Source: Pseudomonas cavernicola (lineage in GTDB: Bacteria > Pseudomonadota > Gammaproteobacteria > Pseudomonadales > Pseudomonadaceae). From it: 64,000 nucleotides of DNA. The stretch lies in contig NZ_QYUR01000002.1 in NCBI RefSeq assembly GCF_003596405.1, positions 946,501 through 1,010,500 on the forward strand, given 5' to 3'. A program made the translations under genes and the position numbers. This document shows, one piece after another, positions 41,761-51,756 of this stretch; the first letter of the stretch is position 1; every line of letters starts with the position of its first letter. The notes beneath the pieces are model-generated. The model was not told where the DNA came from and did no database searches. It worked only from the letters and a program-made list of their open reading frames with translations.

Positions 41761-44700
41761 TCAGCGGCCCTCCGTGAACAGATGGTCGAGCGCATCCAGC
41801 AGCGAATCGGCCGGGCGCGAGAAATACACACCGGCGCTCGGCATGCCACGCAGGAACAGGTAATAGGCGCCGCCCAACTGGTCATCGTCGAAGTCGACCA
41901 AGCGCTGGCGGAGGAAGCGCCGCAACGCCACCAGATAAATCAGGTATTGCAGGTAGTAATGCTCGGCGGCCAGCGCCTGGATCAGCCGATCGCCGCCGTA
42001 ATAACTGGCGTCCGGGCCGAGCCAGTTGGATTTGTAGTCGGCGATATACCAGCGCCCCTGATGCTCGAAGGTCAGGTCGATAAAGCCCTTGAGGAACCCC
42101 TTGAGGCTGTCGAACTCCAGCCGCGCAGCCGCTTCCCGCATGGGTGCGGCGAGACCATGGACCGGGTCCGCCAGGATCGTGCGCAGGCGCTGCACATCCA
42201 GGTTGGCCACCGGGAAGGTGAAGCCCAGCTCCGGCAGACGTCGCGCCGGGGCGAGGGCGGTCAGGGTCAGGCCCTGGCCGTCCAGATCGCTGTCGAGCAC
42301 CCGCTGCAAATGCGTGGCCGCCAGCTCGGTCCAGTCGGTGGAAAGGCCGTGGGCATTCAGCGCGTTTTCCACCAGTTGCGGCAGCTCACCCTTGCCTCGC
42401 ACCCAGTCTTCCAGCACGGCGTGCAGGCAGGTACCGGCACGCGCGCCACGGGGGAAGCCGAAGAAGCCGGCACCCGGCTCGCTGGCATCCGGCATGACCA
42501 GGCCATCGCGATCCGGCGCTTCCATGTGCATGCCAGCGGCCAGGCCGGAGAAGCTACCGATGCGCCAGGCGCTGTGCAGGCTGCGCTCGAAGTGCGCCAG
42601 CCGAGCCGGCGGCTGTGCCCGCTGCTCGCCCGCGGCGCTGGCTTCGCTGAGCAACAACGGCAGGCGGGCGAAGGTGCCGGTGCTCGCCGCAATCAATTGA
42701 TCCAGCTCGTCACGCAGGCTGGCGCCGCTGCGCTCGCTGAGGTGCGCGGCCAGCTCGGGCAAAGCGTCCGCACCGCCGAGTTCGCGACCATGCAGCAGCC
42801 AGGCAAGGGCACTGCTGTGCAGGCCTTCTTCCGGCAGCAACCCGGTCTTTTTCACCGGCGCCGGTACGGCCACCGGCCCCCAGTGCAACCACAGGCGATC
42901 ACGGGCGCGGGTCAGTGCCACATAAGCGAGGCGCAGCTGCTCGGCGAAGACTTCCCGACGGGCGCGTTGCAGGTGCTCGTCCAGGTTGGCGCTGCCCAGA
43001 TCGAGCAGCGGCTGGCCGTGCTCGTCGTGACAGCTGGCGCTGTCCTTGTGCTTACCGAGTAGCTTGCCATTCCACAGGTAAGGGCAGAACACCAGGGGAT
43101 ATTCGAGCCCCTTGCTGGTGTGGATGGTGACGATCTGCACCCGTTCGGCATCGCTTTCCAACCGCAGCAAGGCGTCTTCACCGGCGCCTTCGCTGCCGCG
43201 TTGCGCGTTCAGCCACGCCAGTAGCGGCTCCAGGCCTGGGCGCTGCTGGCTCTCCGCCTGGAGCAATTCGGCCAGATGCAGCAGATTGGTCAAACGCCGT
43301 TCGCCGTCCGCCGCGGCGAGCAGGCGTTCGGCGACCTGTTCCTGATCCAGCCAGGCGCGGAAGGCGCGCATGAAGCCCTGTTGCTGCCAAAGCTGGTGAT
43401 AGAGTTCGGCGTCCTCGCGCTCGCGATCCCAGGCGCGCTCGTCGTCCTGACAGCGCGCCAGTTGCAGCGCGTCACGGCCCAGCAGGCGGGTCGACAGGGC
43501 ATAGCGCAACACGCCTTCACGGCCCGGTTCGGCATAGGCGGCGAGCACGGCAGCCAGCTCGGCGGCTTCTTCGCTATGCCAGACGCTCTGGTTACCCCGG
43601 CGCACGCTGGGTACGCCACGGGCCACCAACTCGGCGGCGATATCGGCGGCCTGCCGATGGTTGGCCACCAGCACGGCGATGTCGCCGCCTTTCAGCGCCG
43701 TGCGTTCAGCGCCGTCCTGGAAGTACGCCTGGCCCTGGGCGCTGGCGGCCAGCAGGCTGGCGATACGCTGGGCGGTGTCTATGGCTACCAGGGTGTCCGC
43801 CTTGCCCTTGTTCAGCTCCTCGTCACCCAACCAGACCAGCGCCAGTGGCGCGTCCTGCTCTTGGGTAGAGAGCGCGCGCGGCAACACCAGTTGCGCCCGT
43901 GCTTTGACCCCAGCGCTGACCTGCGGATAGTCCAGGCCGTTTTCGGCAAAGGGTTGCGGGCGCGCGAACAACAGGTTGAGGGCGGCGATCAACTGCGGCG
44001 TGGAGCGGTAGTTAAAGGGCAGGTCATAGCAACGCTCGGCGGCATCGCGGGCCTTGAGGTAAGTCGCCAGGTCGGCCCCGCGAAACGCATAAATAGCCTG
44101 CTTCGGATCGCCGACGAAACACAGGTCGCTATCGCGTTCATAGACCCGGTTGAAGATGTCGTACTGCACCGGGTCGGTGTCCTGGAATTCGTCGATCAGC
44201 GCCAGCGGATAACGGCTGCGCAGGGTCAGCGCCAGAGCGTCGCCGGCCGGGCCGTGCAACGCCTCATTCAGGCGGTTGAGCAGGTCGTCGAAGGCGAGCA
44301 TGCGCTGCGCCGCTTTGCGGGCCGGCAGCTCCTTGTTGAGCTGGTCGAGCAGATTCACCTGCAAGGCGATCAGCCGTTTTTCACCAGCCGGCACGGCAGC
44401 GGCCAAGCTCTCGAGCAGTGCTTCAAACGCCTCGGCGATCGAGCTGCTCGGCGCGTCGAAGCCTTTCTTGGTGGCTTTGTGCAAGGCGCCGCTGGCGAGT
44501 TTCTCCAGGCCGGCCGGCACCTCGAACAGCGCAGCGGGGTCGGCGAAATAGCTGTCCAGCTCACTCGACCAAAGCGGCAACTTAGCCAGCTTGTGGGTGC
44601 TCTGGCTGAGGCCGCCGTGCTCCTGCAATTGCTCGACCCAGTTGTAGCCCTGGCTTTGCCAGAGGCCGGCCGCGTGGGACCAGGCCTGACTGGCGGCGGC

Positions 44701-45327
44701 AAGCTCTGCGCCACTGCCTGCACCACTGACGGCATCGCGCGGCTCGATTCGCAGGTAGGGCTTGCCCAGGTGATGGCGCAAACGCTGGCGCAACACACCC
44801 GGGGTAATCTTCTTCTGTGCCAGAAAGCGCGCCCAGGCCGGGTCGGCTTCGGCCAACTGGTGGCGCCAGGCGTCGGTCAGCAGCGCGTCGAGCACTTCGC
44901 GATCATCGCTGGTCAGCTCGCTGTCGAAGTCGCCACCGGCCTCAAAAGCCGCATCCTGCAAGGCGCGCTGACAGAAGCCGTGAATGGTGAAAATCGCCGC
45001 CTCATCGAAGCCGTGCACCGCCAATAGCAAGCGCCGACGGGCCTCGTCACCGGGGTATTGGGCGTGCAGGCGGGTCAGGAAGTCGTCCTTGCTCGGCGTA
45101 CCTTCGTAGACCGCCAGCAGCTCCGCCAACCGCGCGCGGATACGCTCGCGCAACTCGGCGGTGGCGGCGGTGGTGTAGGTGACCACGAGGATCTGCCCGA
45201 CGCTCAGTTGCCGCTCCAGCAGTAGGCGTGCGTAGAGCGCGGTGAGCGTCCAGGTCTTGCCGGTGCCGGCGCTGGCCTCGATCAGGGAGCGGCCGGTGAA
45301 GGACGAGCTGTGCAGGTCGAGGCTCAT
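41761..45327 (-). CDS. recB: RecBCD subunit RecB, helicase-nuclease
   Basis: A 1188-residue UvrD-type 3'-5' helicase with C-terminal nuclease. Walker A is E17-ASAGTGKT-25 (motif I); the later motifs include LALIDEFQDTDPVQYDIF, FVGDPKQAIYAFRGADL and VQIVTIHTSKGLEYPLVF. The nuclease domain near residues 1050-1115 shows GFIDLTFEHQGRWYIADYKSNWLG, where Asp and the DYK triad coordinate the active-site metal. It works with RecC in double-strand break repair and degradation of foreign linear DNA. Its start overlaps the recC stop by four bases (45324-45327), so translation is coupled. No damage is visible. Confidence 0.95.
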   Translation of the reverse strand: MSLDLHSSSFTGRSLIEASAGTGKTWTLTALYARLLLERQLSVGQILVVTYTTAATAELRERIRARLAELLAVYEGTPSKDDFLTRLHAQYPGDEARRRLLLAVHGFDEAAIFTIHGFCQRALQDAAFEAGGDFDSELTSDDREVLDALLTDAWRHQLAEADPAWARFLAQKKITPGVLRQRLRHHLGKPYLRIEPRDAVSGAGSGAELAAASQAWSHAAGLWQSQGYNWVEQLQEHGGLSQSTHKLAKLPLWSSELDSYFADPAALFEVPAGLEKLASGALHKATKKGFDAPSSSIAEAFEALLESLAAAVPAGEKRLIALQVNLLDQLNKELPARKAAQRMLAFDDLLNRLNEALHGPAGDALALTLRSRYPLALIDEFQDTDPVQYDIFNRVYERDSDLCFVGDPKQAIYAFRGADLATYLKARDAAERCYDLPFNYRSTPQLIAALNLLFARPQPFAENGLDYPQVSAGVKARAQLVLPRALSTQEQDAPLALVWLGDEELNKGKADTLVAIDTAQRIASLLAASAQGQAYFQDGAERTALKGGDIAVLVANHRQAADIAAELVARGVPSVRRGNQSVWHSEEAAELAAVLAAYAEPGREGVLRYALSTRLLGRDALQLARCQDDERAWDREREDAELYHQLWQQQGFMRAFRAWLDQEQVAERLLAAADGERRLTNLLHLAELLQAESQQRPGLEPLLAWLNAQRGSEGAGEDALLRLESDAERVQIVTIHTSKGLEYPLVFCPYLWNGKLLGKHKDSASCHDEHGQPLLDLGSANLDEHLQRARREVFAEQLRLAYVALTRARDRLWLHWGPVAVPAPVKKTGLLPEEGLHSSALAWLLHGRELGGADALPELAAHLSERSGASLRDELDQLIAASTGTFARLPLLLSEASAAGEQRAQPPARLAHFERSLHSAWRIGSFSGLAAGMHMEAPDRDGLVMPDASEPGAGFFGFPRGARAGTCLHAVLEDWVRGKGELPQLVENALNAHGLSTDWTELAATHLQRVLDSDLDGQGLTLTALAPARRLPELGFTFPVANLDVQRLRTILADPVHGLAAPMREAAARLEFDSLKGFLKGFIDLTFEHQGRWYIADYKSNWLGPDASYYGGDRLIQALAAEHYYLQYLIYLVALRRFLRQRLVDFDDDQLGGAYYLFLRGMPSAGVYFSRPADSLLDALDHLFTEGR

Positions 45328-48300
45328 TCGTCGTCCCCTTCATCCGCCGCCAGGGCCTGCAGTGCCGGCGCGAACAACGCCTCGGCCAGTTGCTCGAAAC
45401 GTTCGCCAAGCACCTCGCGGTCACGGAAAGCCAGGGCGTACCAGGGGTCCTGGGATTCGCCTGGGACTGGGCTGAAGTCCGCCCCCTCCCAGGCCAGCAA
45501 AGCTTTGCTGCGGGCCGCATCGAGGGGTTCCTTTTTGCCCGGTTTGAGCAGGCCTTCGGCAAAGGCGTAGCTGCTTTTCAGCAGCACCGGCAACGGCTCG
45601 CAAAGCGCCTCGCGGTAGGCGTGCAGCCAGGGTTCCAGCAGTTCAGCCGGGTTGGCCTGGGGACCCAGCTGCCAATCTTTCGAGGGTGATATCAGCAGGC
45701 TTTCGCGGGCGATGCCGGGTGTGGCGCTGAGGTTGAGCAGCAAGTGGCGCAACCAGAACGCCGGCAGATCCCAGGCCCCTGGCGCATTCAGGCGCCAGTC
45801 GAACAGGCCGCTGGAGGTCACGCCTTCCAGCCAGCCGTGGATGTGCACGCCAGCCAGTTGGATATCCACCAGCAGCGGCTGCGGCACTTCCTCCGGCCGC
45901 GCCTCGAACAGGCGCGGGGCGAAGGCGCGCACCGGGCCGCGCAACTTGCCCCACAGCGCATGGCCGAGCTCGCCGGTTGGCAGCCAGCCGGCGGCGCGGG
46001 CGACGTTGCGCTCCTGGGTCTGCGACCAGCCGCGCTCGACGGCATCCAGCGCCAGCTGGCGCAGGCCACGCCAGGCCGGGCCTTCCAGCGCGAAGGGTTC
46101 ATCGCTGGCCAGGGCTTCTTCGGTGTCCGCCAGGCGCAAGCCCAGACGCTGCTCCAGCAGGAAGCGCGCCGGATGGCGGAAACACTGCAACAGCTGCGAC
46201 GGTTCGATGCTCAGCCAGTCCGCATCCGGCTCGGGCAGGCGGCTGGCGAAGGGTTCCGGGCTGAGTTGCGGTGGCGCGGCCAGACGCTGGGCGGCGCGGA
46301 ACCAGGGGGCGGCGAAACCGCTATGGGCGCCGGACTCGAAGTTACCGGGCGCAAAGGGTTGCAGCGGGTGAGCGAAGGTCAGCCGGGCGCTGGCAGCTTC
46401 AGCCTGTGGGAGCGGATTTATCCGCGATGGTTCTTCGCAGCTGAAACCGCTCCCACCAAGCCCATTCTCATCCGGGGCATCACTCCAGAAAGCGGTCAGG
46501 TCGACCGCCTCGAGCAATTCGCTGATCAGCACCGAGGGCGGCAGCACGGCGTTATTGCGTGGGTCGCGGCCCACGTAGCTGAGGTACAGCGCGTCGCGGG
46601 CCGAGAGCAGGATTTCCAGCAGCAGGTAACGGTCATCCAGCCGCCGGGCGCGATCGCCACGGCGCGGTCGTTGCGCGATCAGGTCGAAGCCGGCAGCCGG
46701 AGTCCTGCGTGGCAATGCTCCGTCATCCAGGCCGAGCAGGCAGACCAGGCGGAACGGCAGGCTACGCATCGGCACCATGGTGCAGAAGGTCACCGCCCCG
46801 GTGAGGAAACCCGAGGCGCCGCTGCCTTGCTCCAGCGCCGCGCTGAGTTGCTGACGCACCAGCTCCAGCTCCAGCGGCCGCTCGATACCGGCGGCCGTCG
46901 CCTGATCGCGCAGCGCCGCGCAAGCCTGGCTGAGCAGGAGCAGTGTGTCGCCGGCCTCGCGCTCATCGAACAGGCTATCGATCAGCCCTTGCAGGGTGTC
47001 GGCCCACGCCGCCAGCGGCCGTGGGCGTTGCAGTTCTTCGGCCAAGCCAGATAGGCGCTGAACGAAGCCGGCCAGGCGCCCGAGCAGTTGCGCGCGGCCA
47101 CCTTCCAGGGCATCCAGCGGCCAGTTGTCACCGAGCAGCGGCGCGGCGGTTCCCGCCAACTGCGGCGGCGCAGCAAAGCCGAGCAGCAGGCGATCCAGAC
47201 CCTGGCGCCAGGTAAAGGCCGCATCCGCCGGCAAGCCGAGCTGCTGGCGATGGCTGGCATCCCGACCCCAACGCACGCCGGCTTCGCGCAGCCAGTCGCG
47301 CAGCAACGGCAAGTCTTCATTCTCGATGCCGGCACGGGCGGCAATGGCCGGCTGTTCCAGCCAGGTGAGAATTTCCTCGGCGGTGAAACGGCTTTGCGCC
47401 AGGGCCAGCAGGTTGAGAAAGGCTTCGATCAGCGGGACTTCCGCACGCAGGCTGCGGTCGGCCAGGCTAAACGGTATGCGCGGCACGCCTTCACGCGTGG
47501 CGCCTGTCTTCGAGGAAAAAACCGCCTCGATATAGGGCGCGTAGCGTTCGATATCCGGGGTCAGCACCACCACCTGATCGGGTGTCAGGCCTGGCTCGGC
47601 CGCGAAGCGCGCAAGCAGCTGGTCATGGAGGATTTCCACCTCGCGCAGCGGCGAGTGGGCGATATGCACCTCCAGCGAACGATCATTCGCGCGCAACGCC
47701 AGGCGCTCGTCGGGGTTGCGGGTACGCAGGCGCAGGATGTCGTTTTGCAGGGCGCGCAGCACCGAGCTGTCGTGCAGGTCGGCATCTTCCGAATAGATGC
47801 CGACCTCTTGGCCGGCTTCAGCAAAAACCATGGCGAACAGCGCATCGAAGAAGTCGCGGCCTTGTTTGCCCAAACTCGCTAATAACGGGTGGCCGACGTC
47901 CAAATACCAATCATCAGGGCTCAGTTCGGGCTGCTGGGCCAGCTCGCGAATATCGCGGATATCCCCCCAAGCCTCGCGGCACGGGTTGAGCGCACAGACC
48001 ACCACCTCGACATGCCGCGCCAAGCCTTCGAGCATGCGCATATGGTGCGGCGGCAGGCTGCTGATGCCGAATACCAGCAGGCGTTCGGGCAGGCCGGCGA
48101 TGGGTCGGTCACTGTGCAAACGCCGCAGCAGATCATCCAGCAGCCGCGCCCGGTGCGGGTGGCCATCGGCGGTCAGTTCACGCCAAAGCAGTGCTTGCCA
48201 GCCTTCGTCGGGGCCCAAGTCGACCAACTCGTTGCGCTCCCAGGCGGCCAACCAGTCGTCGCGATACAGCAGATATTGGTCGAATACGTCTGCAATGCGC

Positions 48301-48680
48301 GCCGCCAGCGACAGGCGCCGGCGTTCGTCACCGCCTGCGAGGTACTGCGCCAGCCGCGGCGCACGCTCAAGATTGCTTGGCTCGCAGAGCCAGTCGTACA
48401 GACGCCAGGTCAGGGTGGTCGGCGAGAACGCCGACTGTTCCGGCAACTGGCCGAGCACCAACCGTGACACTTCCCAGACGAATTTCGCCGGCAACTGGAC
48501 TTCCAGCTGCATGGCGATGCCCTGTTTGCGCGCCAACTCCAGGGTCAGCCAGCGGCCCATACCCTGGCTCGGCACCACCACCAAGGCCGGCGCAAACGGC
48601 TCGCGCTGCGGCTGGGCCAACAACGTCGTGGCCAACTCGCCGAGGGTTTCCAGATCTGGGGCGTGGTAGAGCGTGAGCAT
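45324..48680 (-). CDS. recC: RecBCD subunit RecC, with an in-frame REP pair
   Basis: An 1118-residue RecC: LTLYHAPDLETLGELATTLL at the start, VVVPSQGMGRWLTLELARKQGIAMQLEVQLPAKFVWEV in the N-terminal dead-helicase part, LLGLDDGALPRRTPAAGFDLIAQRPRRGDRARRLDDRYL and HPLQPFAPGNF further on. RecC holds the RecBCD complex together, splits the duplex and reads Chi. Near residues 742-758 the sequence GLGGSGFSCEEPSRINPLPQ is encoded by a REP pair (46406-46456) that keeps the frame open; it lies just before HPLQPF, in what is probably a surface loop. It is the first gene of the presumed recC-recB-recD transcript. Confidence 0.93.
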   Translation of the reverse strand: MLTLYHAPDLETLGELATTLLAQPQREPFAPALVVVPSQGMGRWLTLELARKQGIAMQLEVQLPAKFVWEVSRLVLGQLPEQSAFSPTTLTWRLYDWLCEPSNLERAPRLAQYLAGGDERRRLSLAARIADVFDQYLLYRDDWLAAWERNELVDLGPDEGWQALLWRELTADGHPHRARLLDDLLRRLHSDRPIAGLPERLLVFGISSLPPHHMRMLEGLARHVEVVVCALNPCREAWGDIRDIRELAQQPELSPDDWYLDVGHPLLASLGKQGRDFFDALFAMVFAEAGQEVGIYSEDADLHDSSVLRALQNDILRLRTRNPDERLALRANDRSLEVHIAHSPLREVEILHDQLLARFAAEPGLTPDQVVVLTPDIERYAPYIEAVFSSKTGATREGVPRIPFSLADRSLRAEVPLIEAFLNLLALAQSRFTAEEILTWLEQPAIAARAGIENEDLPLLRDWLREAGVRWGRDASHRQQLGLPADAAFTWRQGLDRLLLGFAAPPQLAGTAAPLLGDNWPLDALEGGRAQLLGRLAGFVQRLSGLAEELQRPRPLAAWADTLQGLIDSLFDEREAGDTLLLLSQACAALRDQATAAGIERPLELELVRQQLSAALEQGSGASGFLTGAVTFCTMVPMRSLPFRLVCLLGLDDGALPRRTPAAGFDLIAQRPRRGDRARRLDDRYLLLEILLSARDALYLSYVGRDPRNNAVLPPSVLISELLEAVDLTAFWSDAPDENGLGGSGFSCEEPSRINPLPQAEAASARLTFAHPLQPFAPGNFESGAHSGFAAPWFRAAQRLAAPPQLSPEPFASRLPEPDADWLSIEPSQLLQCFRHPARFLLEQRLGLRLADTEEALASDEPFALEGPAWRGLRQLALDAVERGWSQTQERNVARAAGWLPTGELGHALWGKLRGPVRAFAPRLFEARPEEVPQPLLVDIQLAGVHIHGWLEGVTSSGLFDWRLNAPGAWDLPAFWLRHLLLNLSATPGIARESLLISPSKDWQLGPQANPAELLEPWLHAYREALCEPLPVLLKSSYAFAEGLLKPGKKEPLDAARSKALLAWEGADFSPVPGESQDPWYALAFRDREVLGERFEQLAEALFAPALQALAADEGDDE
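46406..46456. repeat. REP pair inside recC
   Basis: GTGGGAGCGG (46406-46415) and CCGCTCCCAC (46447-46456) are perfect inverted arms with inner GGATTTATCCGCGA and TTCGCAGCTGAA, the usual structure of a Pseudomonas REP pair. It lies wholly within the recC frame and adds about 17 residues. Confidence 0.8.
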
Positions 48681-48969
48681 GGGCTGGGGTCACTTGCGGT
48701 CAGTCGGCGTAGGTTAACAGCTCGGCCAGCCTGACGGGATCAGGCGACAGGCTGTGTCTATTGCGCCTTGCCCCGACGACAGATGGCACGATAAAGCTGG
48801 CGCCAGCGGCAATCGCCAACTAAAGCTAAAGACAGGCCTGCGAGAAATATCCGAACAAGTACGCACTCTCGCCAGTCCATTACTCACACGCGTCGCCCGC
48901 CCGACCTATCGCTGCCGAGCCAGAGCGCCGCCTACGTCAATGCCGAAGGCTGCCAGGGAGGCCGCACCG

Positions 48970-50628
48970 ATGCTGACCCTGCTCAACCTGCTGTCTGCCG
49001 TCGCCTTACTGATCTGGGGCACGCATATCGTTCGCACCGGCATCCTGCGGGTGTACGGCTCGCACCTGCGCAAAGTGCTCAGCCACAACATGAACAAGCG
49101 ACCGCTGGCCTTTGCCGCCGGTATCGGCGTCACCGCGCTGGTGCAGAGCAGCAACGCCACGGCCTTGCTGGTCACCTCGTTCGTCGCCCAGGGTTTGATG
49201 GCGCTGACCCCGGCGCTGGCGATCATGCTCGGCGCCGATGTCGGCACGGCCTTGATGGCGCGGGTGCTGACCTTTGATCTGTCATGGTTGTCGCCGCTGT
49301 TGATTTTCCTCGGGGTGATTTTCTTCCTGTCGCGCAAACAGACCCGCGCCGGCCAGTTGGGGCGGGTAGCGATCGGACTGGGGCTGATCATTCTGGCGCT
49401 GGAGTTGATCGTCAGCGCCGCTACACCCATCACCGAGGCCAAGGGGATCAAGGTGCTGTTCGCCTCGTTGACCGGTGACCTGATGCTGGATGCGCTGGTC
49501 GGCGCGCTGTTCGCGCTGATTTCCTATTCCAGCCTGGCGGCGGTGCTGCTCACCGCGACGCTGGCCGGCGCCGGGCTGATCAGCCTGCCGGTGGCCATCG
49601 GCCTGGTGATCGGCGCCAATATCGGCAGCGGCATCCTGGCCTTTCTCGGCACCAGCATGCAGATCCCGGCGGGACGCCGAGTCGCCCTCGGCAGCTTGCT
49701 CTACAAGGTGATCGGCTTGGTGCTGATCATCCCGCTGCTCAACCCGCTGGTGCAGTGGCTGGCCACTCTGAAGCTGAGCCCGCAGGGTCTGGTGATTGGC
49801 TTTCACCTGCTCTACAACAGCTTGCGCTGCCTACTGCTGTTGCCCAGCGTCGGGTACATGGCACGCTTCTGCAACTGGCTGTTGCCCGAGCAGGCGCTGG
49901 ACAACGGCGTGGCCAAGCCGCGTCACCTCGACCCGACGGCGCTGGACACGCCAAGCCTGGCGCTGGCCAATGCGGTACGCGAGACCTTGCGCATTGGCGA
50001 CCTGATCGAAACCATGCTGAACAACCTGCTGCAAGTGCTGCGCGGCCACCAACCGGCGCTGAGCAAGGAGCTGCGGCGGCTGGACGAAGATGTCGATGCG
50101 CTCTACAGCGCGGTCAAACTGTACCTCGCGCAGGTGCCCGGCGAGGCGCTGGGTGAACATGATCGGCGACGTTGGGCGGAGATCATCGAGCTGAGCATCA
50201 ATCTGCAACAGGCCGGCGACATCATCGAACGCATGCTCGGCAAGGTGCAGGATCAGAAAACCGCCCAGCGCTACTCGTTCTCCGACAGCGGCCTGGAAGA
50301 ACTGGCCAGCCTGCACCTGCAATTGATGGCCAACCTGCGTTTGGGCCTCTCGGTGTTCCTCTCCGGCGATGCGGAAAGTGCCCGCCAACTGCTGCGCGAG
50401 AAGCGCCGCTTCCGCGCCCAGGAGCGGCGTCTGGCGCATTCTCACGTCAATCGCTTGCATCGCCAGGTGGTGCAGAGCATCGAGACCAGCTCGCTGCACC
50501 TGGAGCTGATCGCCGATATGAAGCGGCTCAATTCGCTGTTCTGCAGCAGCGCCTATGCGGTGCTGGAAGCTCAGGGAACCGGGGCGTTGGCGGATACGGC
50601 GCTACTGGATGAAAGCCTCGCACCGTGA
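48970..50628 (+). CDS. Na/Pi-cotransporter II family protein with PhoU-like tail
   Basis: A 552-residue protein. Residues 1-310 contain about eight hydrophobic segments and the two inverted QSSN-like motifs of the family: GVTALVQSSNATALLVTSFV and, in the second half, ISYSSLAAVLLTATLAGAGLI. The C-terminal part (about 340-552) is helical and PhoU-like, with IGDLIETMLNNLLQVLRG and LSINLQQAGDIIERMLGKVQDQK. I use the ATG at 48970, preceded by GGAGG; a start 216 bases earlier would add an unrelated basic leader. Family members export or import phosphate with sodium. It diverges from recC. Confidence 0.87.
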   Translation: MLTLLNLLSAVALLIWGTHIVRTGILRVYGSHLRKVLSHNMNKRPLAFAAGIGVTALVQSSNATALLVTSFVAQGLMALTPALAIMLGADVGTALMARVLTFDLSWLSPLLIFLGVIFFLSRKQTRAGQLGRVAIGLGLIILALELIVSAATPITEAKGIKVLFASLTGDLMLDALVGALFALISYSSLAAVLLTATLAGAGLISLPVAIGLVIGANIGSGILAFLGTSMQIPAGRRVALGSLLYKVIGLVLIIPLLNPLVQWLATLKLSPQGLVIGFHLLYNSLRCLLLLPSVGYMARFCNWLLPEQALDNGVAKPRHLDPTALDTPSLALANAVRETLRIGDLIETMLNNLLQVLRGHQPALSKELRRLDEDVDALYSAVKLYLAQVPGEALGEHDRRRWAEIIELSINLQQAGDIIERMLGKVQDQKTAQRYSFSDSGLEELASLHLQLMANLRLGLSVFLSGDAESARQLLREKRRFRAQERRLAHSHVNRLHRQVVQSIETSSLHLELIADMKRLNSLFCSSAYAVLEAQGTGALADTALLDESLAP

Positions 50629-50704
50629 ACGCAACAGTGCCCAGCGCCGAGGCAAACATCTTTAGGCTATCGTCGCCGCAAGTCCTTGGGCAGAATCCCA
50701 GCCC

Positions 50705-51742
50705 ATGCCAAACACACTGATCGACCCCCGCCACGCCTCCGTCAGCGCCAGCATCACCCAAGCGGTGCTGCACGCTGCCAGTCGCCTCGGTCTGCCACGC
50801 GAAGAACTGCTCGACGCCTGCGGCCTGCACGAGGCTCAGCTCGCCGATCCGGACGCCCGTGTGTCTTTCGCCAGCCAGGAACAGTTGTGGCAGCTGCTCG
50901 GCAGCCGCCTGGTAGCGCATCCAGAGCCGGGCCTTGTGCTCGGTGCCAATCTTTCCCCCGGACCGTTCAGCGTGCTCGGTTATCTGTTGCAAAGCAGCGC
51001 CACCCTCGGCGAGGCCTTGACGGCCGGCCTGCGCTATCAGCGCTTGGTCGGTGAAGGGGGTGAGTTGCAGTTGCAGGAGTACGCCGACGAGCTGCGAGTG
51101 CTCTATCGCCCACTGCATCCGCAGCTGCCGGCGACGCGCACACGGGTGTTGGCGCTGATGGCGTTCTGGGTGCAGATGATGACGCCGTTGCTCGACGACT
51201 TCCGCTTGCTGCGGGCGGACTTTGCCCATCCACAGCCCGACGAGCTGGCGACCTATCAGGCGGTGTTTGCTTGCCCGCTACGGTTCAGCGCCGCCGACTA
51301 CGCGCTGGTGTTGCCGCTGAGCCTGCGCGACACCGCGTTGACCCAGGCCAACCCGCCGTTACAGAGCCTGCTGCGCCAGCATGCCGAAGCCCTGCTGGCT
51401 CGCCTGCCAAGCGAAGGCTTGATCGCCCGCGTGGTGACCCTGCTGGGTGCGCAATTGGCCCACGGCGAGCCGGATCGCGCCGAGCTCGCGCGCACCCTGC
51501 ACCTCAGCGAACGCACGCTGCAACGCCGGTTGGCCGAGGAAGGCAGCAGCTACCAGCAATTGCTCAACGATACCCGTCAGCAACTCGCCGAACGCCATCT
51601 GGCAAGCGGTCAGCTGCCCGCGGCGGAGATTGCCCTGCTGCTCGGCTACTCCGAGCCCAGCGTGTTCTTCCGCGCCTTCCGCCATTGGACCGGGCTGACC
51701 CCCGGCGAGTACCGCGCGCAACATAGCCGCGCAAGCGCGTAG
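50705..51742 (+). CDS. AraC-family regulator with arabinose-binding-type N-terminal domain
   Basis: A 345-residue regulator. The N-terminal domain (about 10-200) contains LGLPREELLDACGLHEAQLADPDARVSF, the start of the OruR/arabinose-binding-like domain, and the C-terminal domain (about 245-340) has the two helix-turn-helices: AELARTLHLSERTLQRRLAEEGSSYQ and IALLLGYSEPSVFFRAFRHWTGLTPGEYR. Relatives often control degradation or virulence genes. The gene stands alone with repeats downstream, so its target is not evident. Confidence 0.85.
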   Translation: MPNTLIDPRHASVSASITQAVLHAASRLGLPREELLDACGLHEAQLADPDARVSFASQEQLWQLLGSRLVAHPEPGLVLGANLSPGPFSVLGYLLQSSATLGEALTAGLRYQRLVGEGGELQLQEYADELRVLYRPLHPQLPATRTRVLALMAFWVQMMTPLLDDFRLLRADFAHPQPDELATYQAVFACPLRFSAADYALVLPLSLRDTALTQANPPLQSLLRQHAEALLARLPSEGLIARVVTLLGAQLAHGEPDRAELARTLHLSERTLQRRLAEEGSSYQQLLNDTRQQLAERHLASGQLPAAEIALLLGYSEPSVFFRAFRHWTGLTPGEYRAQHSRASA

Positions 51743-51756
51743 GGCAGCACGCACCT

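Noticed and set aside
46406..46456. recC as a pseudogene because of the inserted REP pair
   Set aside because: The frame stays open on both sides and all other RecC segments are present, so the gene is probably functional.
48754..48969. N-terminal extension of the Na/Pi-type transporter
   Set aside because: The extension is basic and Pro/Arg-rich without family resemblance, and GGAGG lies directly before the ATG at 48970.
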